DNA from: Ardenticatenales bacterium
GTDB taxonomy: Bacteria; Chloroflexota; Anaerolineae; Promineifilales; UBA4811
Direction of reading: 5' to 3'
DNA length: 15,660 nucleotides
Assembly: GCA_013139935.1 (NCBI GenBank)
Contig: WSZX01000169.1
Coordinates: 1 to 15,660 of the forward strand
A program made the position numbers and the translations under genes. Below are positions 1-7,814 of this stretch, piece after piece (position 1 is the stretch's first letter; the number at the start of each line of letters is the position of its first letter). The notes under the pieces are model-generated. The model did not search any database, had not been told where the DNA came from, and saw nothing but the letters and a program-made list of their open reading frames with translations.

Positions 1-7
1 CGTGACT

Positions 8-1774
8 TTAGGTCAGGTCCAGTTTGATATGCAACTCTTTAAGCTGCTCTGGTGTCACTGTGGACGGGGCGTTAGCCATCAGATCGGTCGCGCTCTGGCT
101 CTTGGGGAACGCGATGACTTCGCGGATATTGGGTTCGCCGGCCAGCAGCATCACCAGCCGGTCGATGCCGGGGGCGATGCCGCCATGGGGAGGGGTGCCG
201 AATTCGAAAGCCTCCAAGAGATGTCCGAATTGCTCTTGTGCGCTACTGGCGCTCAGGCCTATCAGGCTCATTACCTTCTCTTGCAGTTGGCGTTGGTGGA
301 TTCGGATGCTGCCGCCCCCCACCTCGTATCCATTGCAGACTAGGTCATATTGGTCGCTCATGACTGCTCCGGGATCGCTGTCCAACAAGGGGATGTCGTG
401 TACTTGCGGTGCAGTGAAGAGATGATGGCTGGGGTCCCAGCGGGCCTCTTTTTCGTTCCACTCGAAAAGCGGAAAGTCGATCACCCAGCCAAAGGCGACT
501 TCGTCCGGGTCGATGAGTCTCAGACGCCGGGCCATCTCCCCTCGCAGAACATCCAGAGCGGCGTTGGCCACCTCTCGGTCAGCGGCCACCATCAGCAACA
601 AGTCGCCTGGCTCCATGTCGGCCGCAGCCATCAGCTCCGCCATCAACGGTTCCGCGAGGAATTTGGCGATGGGGGAGCGCACCGACCCATCTTGTCTGAG
701 CGCGAGCCAGGCGAGCCCCTTGGCTCCTTTGCTTTTTGCCAACGTCTCCAGATCTGTCATCTGCTTGCGCGAGTAATCGGCACAACCCGGTGAACGCAAT
801 CCTTTGACGACTCCGCCGGCTGCCTGCGCTCTCGTAAAGACCCGGAATCGGCTCCGACCAGCGATGGTGGTCAGGTCGACCAGCTCCAGGTCGTACCGCA
901 GATCGGGCCGGTCAGTGCCGTATCGATCCAGCGCGTCAGCATGACTCAGGCGGGGAAAGGGGACTGACTTGATCCTCTTCTCGCAGGCGTGAGCCACCAT
1001 TCCGATTATCAGCTCTTCTGTCAGTTGCAGGATGTCTTCTCGCTCAACAAAACTCATTTCCAGGTCCAGTTGCGTGAACTCGGGCTGGCGGTCAGATCGC
1101 TGGTCCTCGTCCCGGAAACAGCGTGCTATCTGAAAGTAGCGCTCATAGCCGGCTATCATGAGCAACTGCTTGAGTTGTTGCGGGCTCTGGGGGAGCGCAT
1201 AGAACTTGCCTGGGTGCACCCGGCTGGGCACCAAGTAGTCGCGCGCTCCTTCTGGAGTGCTCTTGAAGAGGATGGGGGTCTCGATTTCGATAAAGCCTCG
1301 TTCGTCCAGGAAATCACGGATGAACTTGACCGCGCGATGGCGAATCAACATGTTGCGCTGCATGCGCTCGCGCCGTAGGTCGAGGTAGCGGTACCTCAGG
1401 CGCAGCCCTTCTTCCTCATTCTCCTCCCGACTAATGAGGATGGGCGGGGTCTTGGCGGGGTTGAGTACAGTCATCTGGCTGGCGACGGCCTCGATCTCGC
1501 CGGTGGACATGTCGGGATTCTCCATTCCCGCTGGTCGGAGCCGGACCTTTCCCTTCACCCTGATGACGTACTCGGGACGGACCGTGCCGGCCGCGGCAAA
1601 GGCGGCTGGAGAGATCTCTGGATTGGCGACTATCTGTGTGATTCCATCCCGGTCGCGCAGGTCAATGAAAATCAACCCACCCAGATCGCGTCTCCGGTTG
1701 ACCCAACCGGCCAATGTGACTGTCCGGCCGGCGTCTTGCGCGGATAGTTCACCGCAACTGCATGTCTTCAGCAT
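8..1774 (-). CDS. aspS: Aspartyl-tRNA synthetase
   Basis: Class II aminoacyl-tRNA synthetase that charges tRNA-Asp with aspartate in the cytoplasm. The 588 residues match the usual bacterial-type length. Seen in order: an N-terminal OB-fold anticodon-binding domain (GWVNRRRDLGG, 23-33), class II motif 1 (about 155-169), motif 2 (FRDEDQRSDRQPEFTQLD, 220-237), the inserted GAD domain in the middle, and motif 3 (GIAPGIDRLVML, from 532). The reading frame is open for 37 more codons upstream, but I place the start at the ATG at 1774 because AGAGAGG lies just before it and family similarity begins there. Leu31 sits where non-discriminating AspRS enzymes often carry His, which hints at a tRNA-Asp-specific enzyme; this is weak evidence. 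The gene appears to have its own promoter and an attenuator leader, listed separately. No frameshift or missing catalytic motif was seen. Confidence 0.97.
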   Translation of the reverse strand: MLKTCSCGELSAQDAGRTVTLAGWVNRRRDLGGLIFIDLRDRDGITQIVANPEISPAAFAAAGTVRPEYVIRVKGKVRLRPAGMENPDMSTGEIEAVASQMTVLNPAKTPPILISREENEEEGLRLRYRYLDLRRERMQRNMLIRHRAVKFIRDFLDERGFIEIETPILFKSTPEGARDYLVPSRVHPGKFYALPQSPQQLKQLLMIAGYERYFQIARCFRDEDQRSDRQPEFTQLDLEMSFVEREDILQLTEELIIGMVAHACEKRIKSVPFPRLSHADALDRYGTDRPDLRYDLELVDLTTIAGRSRFRVFTRAQAAGGVVKGLRSPGCADYSRKQMTDLETLAKSKGAKGLAWLALRQDGSVRSPIAKFLAEPLMAELMAAADMEPGDLLLMVAADREVANAALDVLRGEMARRLRLIDPDEVAFGWVIDFPLFEWNEKEARWDPSHHLFTAPQVHDIPLLDSDPGAVMSDQYDLVCNGYEVGGGSIRIHQRQLQEKVMSLIGLSASSAQEQFGHLLEAFEFGTPPHGGIAPGIDRLVMLLAGEPNIREVIAFPKSQSATDLMANAPSTVTPEQLKELHIKLDLT

Positions 1775-2102
1775 GAAAGCCTCTCTTGTGTGAAATCGGG
1801 CTGGGAGTACCGGTGCCTGCCATCTGGATTGCCAGAAGGCGTGTCGCTGGCTTGCCGCGCCCAAAAAAAACCGCCCACTTGTCAAGTGGGCGGCCTAGTG
1901 TGTCAAGCAATGCCGCGGTGTCAGGTCATCCATCGGCCCGAGCGGTGCCCACCGTGACGATTGGTGATGCCGTGTGTATTGTCAGGGCCATTGGTGATTA
2001 GGGGCACGTCGGCTGGCCGATGCGTCGGAAGCGACGGCCGGCGGGCTGCGATGTTTGTTCTGGTCGAGCGCCGGGTCATTCTCCTGTCCTGGTCTCCAAT
2101 TG
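1775..2102 (-). promoter_or_regulatory. Putative regulatory leader of aspS
   Basis: About 325 nt of untranslated leader lies between the predicted start of transcription and aspS. It holds the strong terminator at 1863-1893. About 55 nt before the terminator, the minus-strand segment GGTGGGC (1947-1953) can pair with GCCCACT inside the terminator's 5' arm (six Watson-Crick pairs plus one G-U), giving a plausible antiterminator. The surrounding GGTGGGCACCGC resembles the T-box consensus GGTGGNACCGC but has one extra nucleotide, and I could not find a clear Stem I or Asp specifier loop, so a T-box is not established. A 52-codon open frame (1921-2079) could alternatively be a leader peptide; it has no run of Asp codons. 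A 9-bp direct repeat, ATCACCAAT on the minus strand, occurs at 1960-1968 and 1990-1998. Confidence 0.55.
1863..1893 (-). terminator. Intrinsic terminator / attenuator in the aspS leader
   Basis: On the minus strand a perfect 10-bp stem (CCGCCCACTT / AAGTGGGCGG) closed by a 3-nt loop is followed directly by eight T residues. There is no T run on the plus-strand side, so it acts only on minus-strand transcription. It lies 88 nt upstream of the aspS start and downstream of the predicted aspS promoter. No convincing minus-strand gene ends just before it. Its place between promoter and gene argues for attenuation rather than simple gene-end termination. Confidence 0.85.
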
Positions 2103-2108
2103 ACGGGG

Positions 2109-2137
2109 ATTATATCATCGGGCCCGTCGATCGTAAA
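2109..2137 (-). promoter_or_regulatory. Predicted aspS promoter (extended -10)
   Basis: On the minus strand: -35 TTTACG (2132-2137), a 17-nt spacer, then a perfect TATAAT (2109-2114) preceded by TGA, which gives the extended -10 form TGnTATAAT. Transcription should begin near 2102. Confidence 0.7.
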
Positions 2138-2469
2138 TCGGATCAACCGTGCATCGGACAAGAGCCGGGGCAAGTGTTGGATTGTGAACCAGGATTCCTG
2201 GTGCCGTGCGCGCCTGTCCGTAGATCGTGGGTTGCAGTTGGGGTGTGGCCTCCATGCTAACGGGCGCCGCGCGTGGCCGGCTTGCCACGCCGCGGTGGCT
2301 CTTTCTGGCAAGACCGGCCGGCTGGAGCGTGCTGCCGCAACCAATGCCAGCGCCATTGCCGCCGGGCACAGCGTGCTAACCTGTCTCACCATTCTCAGTT
2401 CGGCCACCGTGTCCTTTTCGTGTCTGTCTTCCGGATTGTACCTTGTTGCCATTCAAGGCGCCCGCCAAT
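2138..2469 (-). other. Intergenic stretch with no secure gene; possible lipoprotein remnant
   Basis: No gene can be defended here. On the minus strand a short hydrophobic N-terminus begins at the ATG near 2390 (alanine- and leucine-rich). If the frame slips near 2340 it would continue into an 84-codon frame (2115-2369) that contains IGCGSTLQPAG, resembling a lipobox and mature lipoprotein start. That frame ends in TGA at the aspS promoter. This could be a frameshifted small lipoprotein or chance. The other frames here are rich in Arg and Pro and look like spurious GC-rich translations. Confidence 0.3.
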
Positions 2470-2712
2470 TCAATCTGTCTTGAAGCGGCTGATCGTCCCC
2501 CAGTTGAGTGTATCGAGGGACATAGGACGCCATTCCTGCTCCAGTTCCAATTTGCAGAGGACAGACTGGTTGGTGCGGTGGGGAGCACTGCGCCCCACCC
2601 TTCCCTCACGCCTCTCTGTGCCCGCTACAGGTTCTATTTCCACCCATTCCCATTTCTCTACCTGCACTGCCGCCAGCGTGGTATAATCGGCTACGGTCGG
2701 TATCGTTTTCAT
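2470..2712 (-). CDS. Possible small hypothetical protein (80 aa)
   Basis: I do not recognise this protein. Two things support it as a gene: AGGAGG lies 10 nt before the ATG on the minus strand, and the composition is balanced (MKTIPTVADYTTLAAVQVEK at the start, then a WEWVEIEPV segment) rather than the Arg/Pro-rich pattern of shadow frames. No signal peptide, membrane segment or cysteine motif is evident, so it would be cytosolic. Against it, the predicted dnaE promoter lies antisense within its first codons, and I found no clear promoter for it. It would be divergent from dnaE. Confidence 0.35.
   Translation of the reverse strand: MKTIPTVADYTTLAAVQVEKWEWVEIEPVAGTERREGRVGRSAPHRTNQSVLCKLELEQEWRPMSLDTLNWGTISRFKTD
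2679..2687 (+). promoter_or_regulatory. Predicted dnaE promoter (extended -10)
   Basis: Perfect TATAAT at 2682-2687 preceded by TGG, giving TGnTATAAT. No good -35 box lies 16-18 nt upstream, which is typical of extended -10 promoters. Transcription would start near 2694, giving a leader of about 63 nt before dnaE. Confidence 0.6.
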
Positions 2713-2756
2713 AGCCAGCTGTCCTCCTCACCGGTCAATGGCTTGGTAATGACATC

Positions 2757-5700
2757 ATGTCCTTTGTTCACCTTCATGTTCATAGCGAGTACTCTCTGCT
2801 AGACGGTGCCAGCCGCATCCCCGCGTTGGTCGCTCGGGCAAAAGAGCTGGGCATGCCCGCGCTGGCGCTGACCGACCACGGCACCATGCATGGTACCATC
2901 GACTTTTATCGCGCCTGTCGGCGGGCGGGGGTCAGGCCGATCATCGGGGTCGAGACGTACCTGGCCGCCCGCAGTATGACGGACAGATCCACCCCGGAGG
3001 ACCGCCAGCGCTCCCATTTGCTGCTACTGGCGATGAATGACACGGGGTACAAGAACCTGCTCAAAATCGCCAGCGACTCTCAGTTGGTAGGGTTTTACTA
3101 CAAGCCACGCATTGACAAAGAGTACCTGGCGGCGCATAGTGCGGGAATCATCTGCACCTCAGGTTGCCTGACGGGGGAGATACCGCGCCATCTGCGGCAA
3201 GGGGATGTTGACGCTGCGAATCGGGCGGCCGAGTGGTATCTGGATGTGTTTGGCCGGGAACGGTTTTTCTTTGAGGTGCAAGATCACGATATTCCTGAGC
3301 TGGATGAGGTCAATCGGCACTTGGTGAGGATGAGCAAGCGCTATGATGTCCGTTTGGTGGCCACCAACGATGTGCACTATGTCAACCGGGAAGATTCAGT
3401 GGCGCATGATGTACTGCTCTGTATCCAGACCGCAAGCATCCGCGCCGAGCGCAAACGGTTGCGGATGAGCAGCGACACCTATTTCCTGCGCAGCGCTGAC
3501 CAGATGGCTGCTCTCTTCCCTGATCACCCAGAGGCATTGAAGAACACGCTGCTGGTGGCAGAGATGTGCAACGTCAACCCAGAACCGGAAGGGTACCATC
3601 TGCCGCTCTTTCCCATTCCGCCGGAACACTCCGGCGCCGACGCATATCTGCGGCACCTCTGTCTGGCCGGGCTTGAGTGGCGTTACGGCGCTCAAGCCGA
3701 ATCGCCAGAGGTCATGGGCCGGCTCGACCATGAGTTGAGAATCATTCACCAGATGGGTTTCGATACCTATTTCCTGATCGTCTGGGATCTGTGCCAGGCG
3801 GCCCTCAAGCGAGACATTTGGTGGAACGTTCGCGGCTCGGGTGCGGGTTCGCTAGTTGCCCACAGCCTGGGAATCACCAACCTAGACCCATTGGCCAATG
3901 GACTCATTTTTGAGCGCTTTCTGAACCCCGATCGGGTCTCCATGCCGGATATCGATCTGGACTTTCCGGACGATCGGCGTCAGGAGTTGATCGAGTACAC
4001 CCTGGAAAAGTACGGCAAGGACAAAGTGGCCCAGATCATCACCTTCGGGACGCTGGGCGCGCGGGCTGCCATTCGGGATGTGGGCCGCGCGTTGGATGTG
4101 CCGTTGCCGGAGGTGGATCGACTGGCCCGGTTGGTACCCGCCATCGCCGGCAAGCCGGTGACGATTTCCAACTGCCTGGACCCAGAGCACGAATACTACT
4201 CCGGTGAGCTGGAGCAAGCTCGCTCGCAGAAAGCGTACGTGCGGGAACTGTTGGAGATGGCCTCCAGTTTGGAGGGGATTGCCCGGCACGCCTCCACCCA
4301 CGCGGCCGGTGTCATCATAGCCGACAAGCCGATCGTTGAATACACACCGCTCCACCGGCCGACCAAGGGCGGGGAAAAGAGCGGCATTGGGGTTGTTACC
4401 CAGTACCCGATGGAAGTTCTTGAATCGATCGGGTTGCTCAAGGTGGACTTTTTGGGTTTGAGCACGCTTACTGTCATGCGCCAAGCTTGCGATCTCATCG
4501 TCGATCGACACGGAGTCGTGCTTGACCTGAACAACATCCCTTTTCGTCAGGATCATTCTGCGCCTGATCCATCCAAGCCAGCCAGCCGCCTTTTTGAACT
4601 CCTATCAAGCGGCAACGTGTCGGGCGTTTTCCAAGTGGAGGGGGCGGGGATGCGGCGGGTGCTTGCCGAACTCAGGCCGGAAACCTTTGACCATGTCATC
4701 GCTGGGATTTCCCTTTTTCGGCCGGGACCGATGAAGAACATTCCGACCTACATCCAGCGGATGCACGGTCGAGCGCCGGTCGAGTACCATCACCCGGATC
4801 TGGAGTCGATTCTGTCGGAGACCTATGGAATTCTAGTCTATCAAGAGCAGATCATCCAGGTGGCTGTCAAACTGGCGGGTTATCAGCCGGGCGAAGCGGA
4901 CCTGATCCGCAAGGCGGTGTCGAAGAAGAAGAGCGCCGAGTTGGAGAAACACCGCAGGCAATTCACCACGGGCGCGATGGACCGAGGCTATTCCCGGGAG
5001 GTGTGCGAGGCGATATGGGGTGACATCGAAACCTTTGCCCGCTATGGTTTCAACAAGTGCCTGCCTGGTGATGTGGAGGTCCTAGACGCGAAGAGTGGCC
5101 GGTTAGTGCGTCTCAAGGAGCTGTGTACCGCTGTCACAGAGATTGATCAGACTGTCACCTTTGACACGGGCACCCTGAGGCTTGGAGCGGGCCGGGTCAC
5201 GGCCGTGATGGACAATGGGGTCAAGCCGGTTTATCGTCTGACCACCGGACTTGGGCGGCAGATCGAGGCGACCAGCAATCATCCCTTTCTCGGCCTGACC
5301 GGCTGGCGACGCCTGGATGAACTTGAGCCCGGCGACCTGCTTGCTGTGCCCAGCAGCCTGCGAGTGGAAGGCAACGTCGAATGGCCCGACCATCAAGTCG
5401 TCGTGCTGGGACACCTGCTGGCTGGTGGGGACCTGTGTGCTCCTTGCTCGGTGCGCTATTCTCCGCGGGACGAGGCTTGCCTGACGGACTATGTGGATGC
5501 CACTGAGCAATTCGGGAACGTCGAATGCAGCGTCGATCTGTGCGATAACGCCCGGCGCGTCTGTGCCAGGCCTATCGGCTTCGAGGATGAATCGGGCTTG
5601 CTCCAGTGGGCCAAGAGGGAGGGCCTGCTGGGCAGAAGCGCAGGGCAGAAAGAGGTCCCGGCATCTGCCTTTACGCTCACCGACGCCCAGATTCGGCTGC

Positions 5701-7730
5701 TGCTCGGCCGCCTTTGGGCCGCTGGCGGGCATTTCGATCGTGAGCCAATGGGCAGAGTCCATGCCTGTTATGCTACTGCGTCAGAGCGGCTGGCGCGGCA
5801 GATTCAGCACCTGCTCTTGCGTTTGGGAGTCATCGGCAGCCTGCGGCGAGGCGGCCCCTCACATGAAGATGAGCACCCGGAATACCGGGTGGAGGTGACG
5901 GGGGGTGACCACATCCAGCGCTTTGCCGCCACGGTTGGTCAGCATCTGCTCAGTGACGAAGACCGGCTGATCTGCGCTTCATTGCTGATGCCGCTGCCGG
6001 CCGGCAGGAGTGCACAACCTCCTGTTCCCCTGCCGGTGGTGCCCGATGTGCGAGCTGGGAGCACAATCGCGGTTGGTGCCCAGGTCCGGTTGCGGGACGG
6101 GGCTCGCGGCCGATGCAGGCCCAGCAATCCGATGCATACCGCTACCAACGGGGGGGGGCGGCGCGAAACGATTGCGCTGCGGGCAGGTGGTTGTGCCAGT
6201 GGCGCGCCCAGTGGTCACACCCATGGTGACATCTATTGGGATGAGGTCGTCTCCATCGAGTACGTGGGTGAAAAGCGCACCTTTGATCTGACAGTGGAGG
6301 GAGCGCACAATTTCATTGCCAACGACATTCTAGTGCACAATAGCCACGCGGCCGATTATGGCGTCATCACCTGCCAAACTGCTTACCTCAAGGCGTGGTA
6401 TCCTCTGGAGTACATGACGGCGTTACTGACGGTGGAACGGCACAACATCGACAAGATCGCCCTGTATGTTTCCGATTGCCGCCGCATGGGAGTTGAGGTG
6501 TTGGTCCCCGATATCAACGCGAGCCACTCGCACTTTAGCATTGAAGATCGACCAGGTGACGATGGAACGATCGGTGGGGCTATTCGCTTTGGCCTCAGCG
6601 CGGTGAAAAACGTTGGCGAGGGATCGGTCGATGTGTTGCTCCAGGCGCGCGAGCAGGGCGGTGGGCCGTTCGGGGATCTTGATGACTTGGCGGAGCGGGT
6701 GGACCTGCGCAAGGTCGGCAAGCGGGCGATGGAGAGCTTGATTCAGGTGGGGGCGCTGGAGGCACTGGGCGGCACTCGGGCACAGCAGTTGAAGGTGTTG
6801 GACCGGATGATGCGTGTCAGCCAGCAAACCCACGAGCAAGCAGATCAACTCAGCATGTTCAGCATGGCTGCTTTTGCTACTCCATCCATGCGCATCCAGG
6901 AAACCCTTCCCGACGAGCCTCCGATGGACGATCGCAAAGTGCGGTCGCTGGAAAAAGAACTGGTAGGTTTCGGACTCTCTGCTCACCCGATGCAAAGGGC
7001 GCTGGATGAGCTTCAGGTTCTGATCACTGCTCATAGTGCAGATTTGGGCGGGATGCCCAGCAAAAAGCCAGTTGTGCTCGCCGGGGTCGTGGATTGGATA
7101 CGGCCGATCACCACCAAGGGTGGGAAAGCGATGGCGATGGTGGGTATGGAGGATGTGCAAGGCCGATTCGAGTTGGTCCTCTTCCCCAAGACCTGGGAAC
7201 AGTATCGTGGGATTGTGGTAACGGAGAAGGTGCTCCTGGTGCGGGGGGCGGTAGACAACTCTCGCGGCGAGCCGAAGATACTGGTCAGGTCGCTGGATGA
7301 TCGACCCACTGTTCCGGGGCCGGACCAAGCCGGTCCCGCCGTTGCCGCACCGATGGCGTCCGAGTACCCCGGCGACGACAGCCCATGGAGTGGCCAGGGG
7401 CGGGAGGCTGGATCTGTCCGCCCGCCGCTGCCTGCTCCTCCTCCTGAGGAGTGGGATTCCCGCGAGCCAGCGTCGCGGCCGGTCGACCGTAAGTGCGTCA
7501 CCGTCGTTCTGAACTCGGGCAAACTGGAGCAACTCAAGCCGCTCATGCGGCGAGTGGTGGAGATCCTGGAGCGAAGCGATGGCAGTGATCGCTTTCGACT
7601 CCACGTTGAGGGCATGGACTTTATGATCGACTTTCCCAATTCGGCCATTCATTGGTCACCACAGTTAAGGCGGGAGGTAGCAGCCCTTCCCGGCGTGCGA
7701 GATGTGAGAACTCAGAGGATGGCGCGCTAG
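2757..7730 (+). CDS. dnaE: DNA polymerase III alpha subunit, intein-containing precursor
   Basis: Catalytic subunit of the replicative DNA polymerase. The 1657-residue precursor should splice to 1229 residues, a normal DnaE length. Seen in order: an N-terminal PHP domain (1 to about 210) with the metal-binding set apparently complete (H7, H9, D40-H41, E65, H87, E173, H177, D205, H207), unlike the degenerate E. coli domain, so it may be an active nuclease; the polymerase palm with MPDIDLDF (Asp 398, 400) and the third catalytic Asp564 in VDFLGL; the intein (768-1195); a helix-hairpin-helix region; a clamp-binding motif QLSMF (1364-1368); an OB fold (about 1437-1520); and a C-terminal tail domain. 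The start ATG at 2757 begins the conserved PHP sequence but has only a weak ribosome binding site. It precedes pfkA by 84 nt in the same direction. Confidence 0.97.
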   Translation: MSFVHLHVHSEYSLLDGASRIPALVARAKELGMPALALTDHGTMHGTIDFYRACRRAGVRPIIGVETYLAARSMTDRSTPEDRQRSHLLLLAMNDTGYKNLLKIASDSQLVGFYYKPRIDKEYLAAHSAGIICTSGCLTGEIPRHLRQGDVDAANRAAEWYLDVFGRERFFFEVQDHDIPELDEVNRHLVRMSKRYDVRLVATNDVHYVNREDSVAHDVLLCIQTASIRAERKRLRMSSDTYFLRSADQMAALFPDHPEALKNTLLVAEMCNVNPEPEGYHLPLFPIPPEHSGADAYLRHLCLAGLEWRYGAQAESPEVMGRLDHELRIIHQMGFDTYFLIVWDLCQAALKRDIWWNVRGSGAGSLVAHSLGITNLDPLANGLIFERFLNPDRVSMPDIDLDFPDDRRQELIEYTLEKYGKDKVAQIITFGTLGARAAIRDVGRALDVPLPEVDRLARLVPAIAGKPVTISNCLDPEHEYYSGELEQARSQKAYVRELLEMASSLEGIARHASTHAAGVIIADKPIVEYTPLHRPTKGGEKSGIGVVTQYPMEVLESIGLLKVDFLGLSTLTVMRQACDLIVDRHGVVLDLNNIPFRQDHSAPDPSKPASRLFELLSSGNVSGVFQVEGAGMRRVLAELRPETFDHVIAGISLFRPGPMKNIPTYIQRMHGRAPVEYHHPDLESILSETYGILVYQEQIIQVAVKLAGYQPGEADLIRKAVSKKKSAELEKHRRQFTTGAMDRGYSREVCEAIWGDIETFARYGFNKCLPGDVEVLDAKSGRLVRLKELCTAVTEIDQTVTFDTGTLRLGAGRVTAVMDNGVKPVYRLTTGLGRQIEATSNHPFLGLTGWRRLDELEPGDLLAVPSSLRVEGNVEWPDHQVVVLGHLLAGGDLCAPCSVRYSPRDEACLTDYVDATEQFGNVECSVDLCDNARRVCARPIGFEDESGLLQWAKREGLLGRSAGQKEVPASAFTLTDAQIRLLLGRLWAAGGHFDREPMGRVHACYATASERLARQIQHLLLRLGVIGSLRRGGPSHEDEHPEYRVEVTGGDHIQRFAATVGQHLLSDEDRLICASLLMPLPAGRSAQPPVPLPVVPDVRAGSTIAVGAQVRLRDGARGRCRPSNPMHTATNGGGRRETIALRAGGCASGAPSGHTHGDIYWDEVVSIEYVGEKRTFDLTVEGAHNFIANDILVHNSHAADYGVITCQTAYLKAWYPLEYMTALLTVERHNIDKIALYVSDCRRMGVEVLVPDINASHSHFSIEDRPGDDGTIGGAIRFGLSAVKNVGEGSVDVLLQAREQGGGPFGDLDDLAERVDLRKVGKRAMESLIQVGALEALGGTRAQQLKVLDRMMRVSQQTHEQADQLSMFSMAAFATPSMRIQETLPDEPPMDDRKVRSLEKELVGFGLSAHPMQRALDELQVLITAHSADLGGMPSKKPVVLAGVVDWIRPITTKGGKAMAMVGMEDVQGRFELVLFPKTWEQYRGIVVTEKVLLVRGAVDNSRGEPKILVRSLDDRPTVPGPDQAGPAVAAPMASEYPGDDSPWSGQGREAGSVRPPLPAPPPEEWDSREPASRPVDRKCVTVVLNSGKLEQLKPLMRRVVEILERSDGSDRFRLHVEGMDFMIDFPNSAIHWSPQLRREVAALPGVRDVRTQRMAR
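5058..6341 (+). mobile_element. DnaE intein (428 aa) with degenerate homing endonuclease
   Basis: In-frame protein intron inserted between GFNK and SHAADYG of DnaE (precursor residues 768-1195). The splicing elements look complete: Cys768 as first residue in CLPGDVEVLD, the block B TxxH (Thr839, His842 in TSNHPF), a block F segment ending in AHNFIANDILVHN, the penultimate His1194, terminal Asn1195, and Ser1196 as the +1 extein nucleophile. This is a class 1 intein. The middle has the layout of a LAGLIDADG endonuclease, but the two motifs read LGHLLAGGDL and LLLGRLWAAGGHF, with Gly890 and Gly990 where the catalytic aspartates belong. Residues 1083-1157, between endonuclease and C-terminal splicing part, show little family resemblance. 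It is probably splicing-competent but unable to home. Confidence 0.93.
6150..6158 (+). repeat. Nine-G homopolymer inside the intein
   Basis: A run of nine G residues encodes Gly codons in the poorly conserved linker of the intein. A slip here would shift the frame of the DnaE precursor. The frame recovers the conserved DIYWDEVVSIE segment just downstream, so the run length as written is in frame. Confidence 0.9.
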
Positions 7731-7814
7731 TCGGACGTTGCACGTGGGGTTCAGGTACCGAGAGGTCTAAGGTAGAAGGCAGGGATCACTGATCGGAATG
7801 AGAGGTAGATAGCG

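Noticed and set aside
1941..1960. Canonical T-box motif in the aspS leader
   Set aside because: The match has one extra nucleotide in the conserved bulge, and neither Stem I nor an Asp specifier loop could be recognised, so I kept it only as a hypothesis.
1982..2452. 156-codon open frame on the minus strand upstream of aspS
   Set aside because: Only its first 20 or so residues look protein-like; the rest is Arg/Pro-rich, and it runs across the predicted aspS promoter and into the leader.
3882..4556. 224-codon open frame on the minus strand
   Set aside because: Antisense to the DnaE polymerase core; composition and lack of motifs mark it as a shadow.
6423..7652. 409-codon open frame on the minus strand
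   Set aside because: It lies wholly antisense to conserved dnaE sequence, is rich in His, Arg and Pro, has no recognisable domain, and is explained as a codon shadow of a GC-rich gene.
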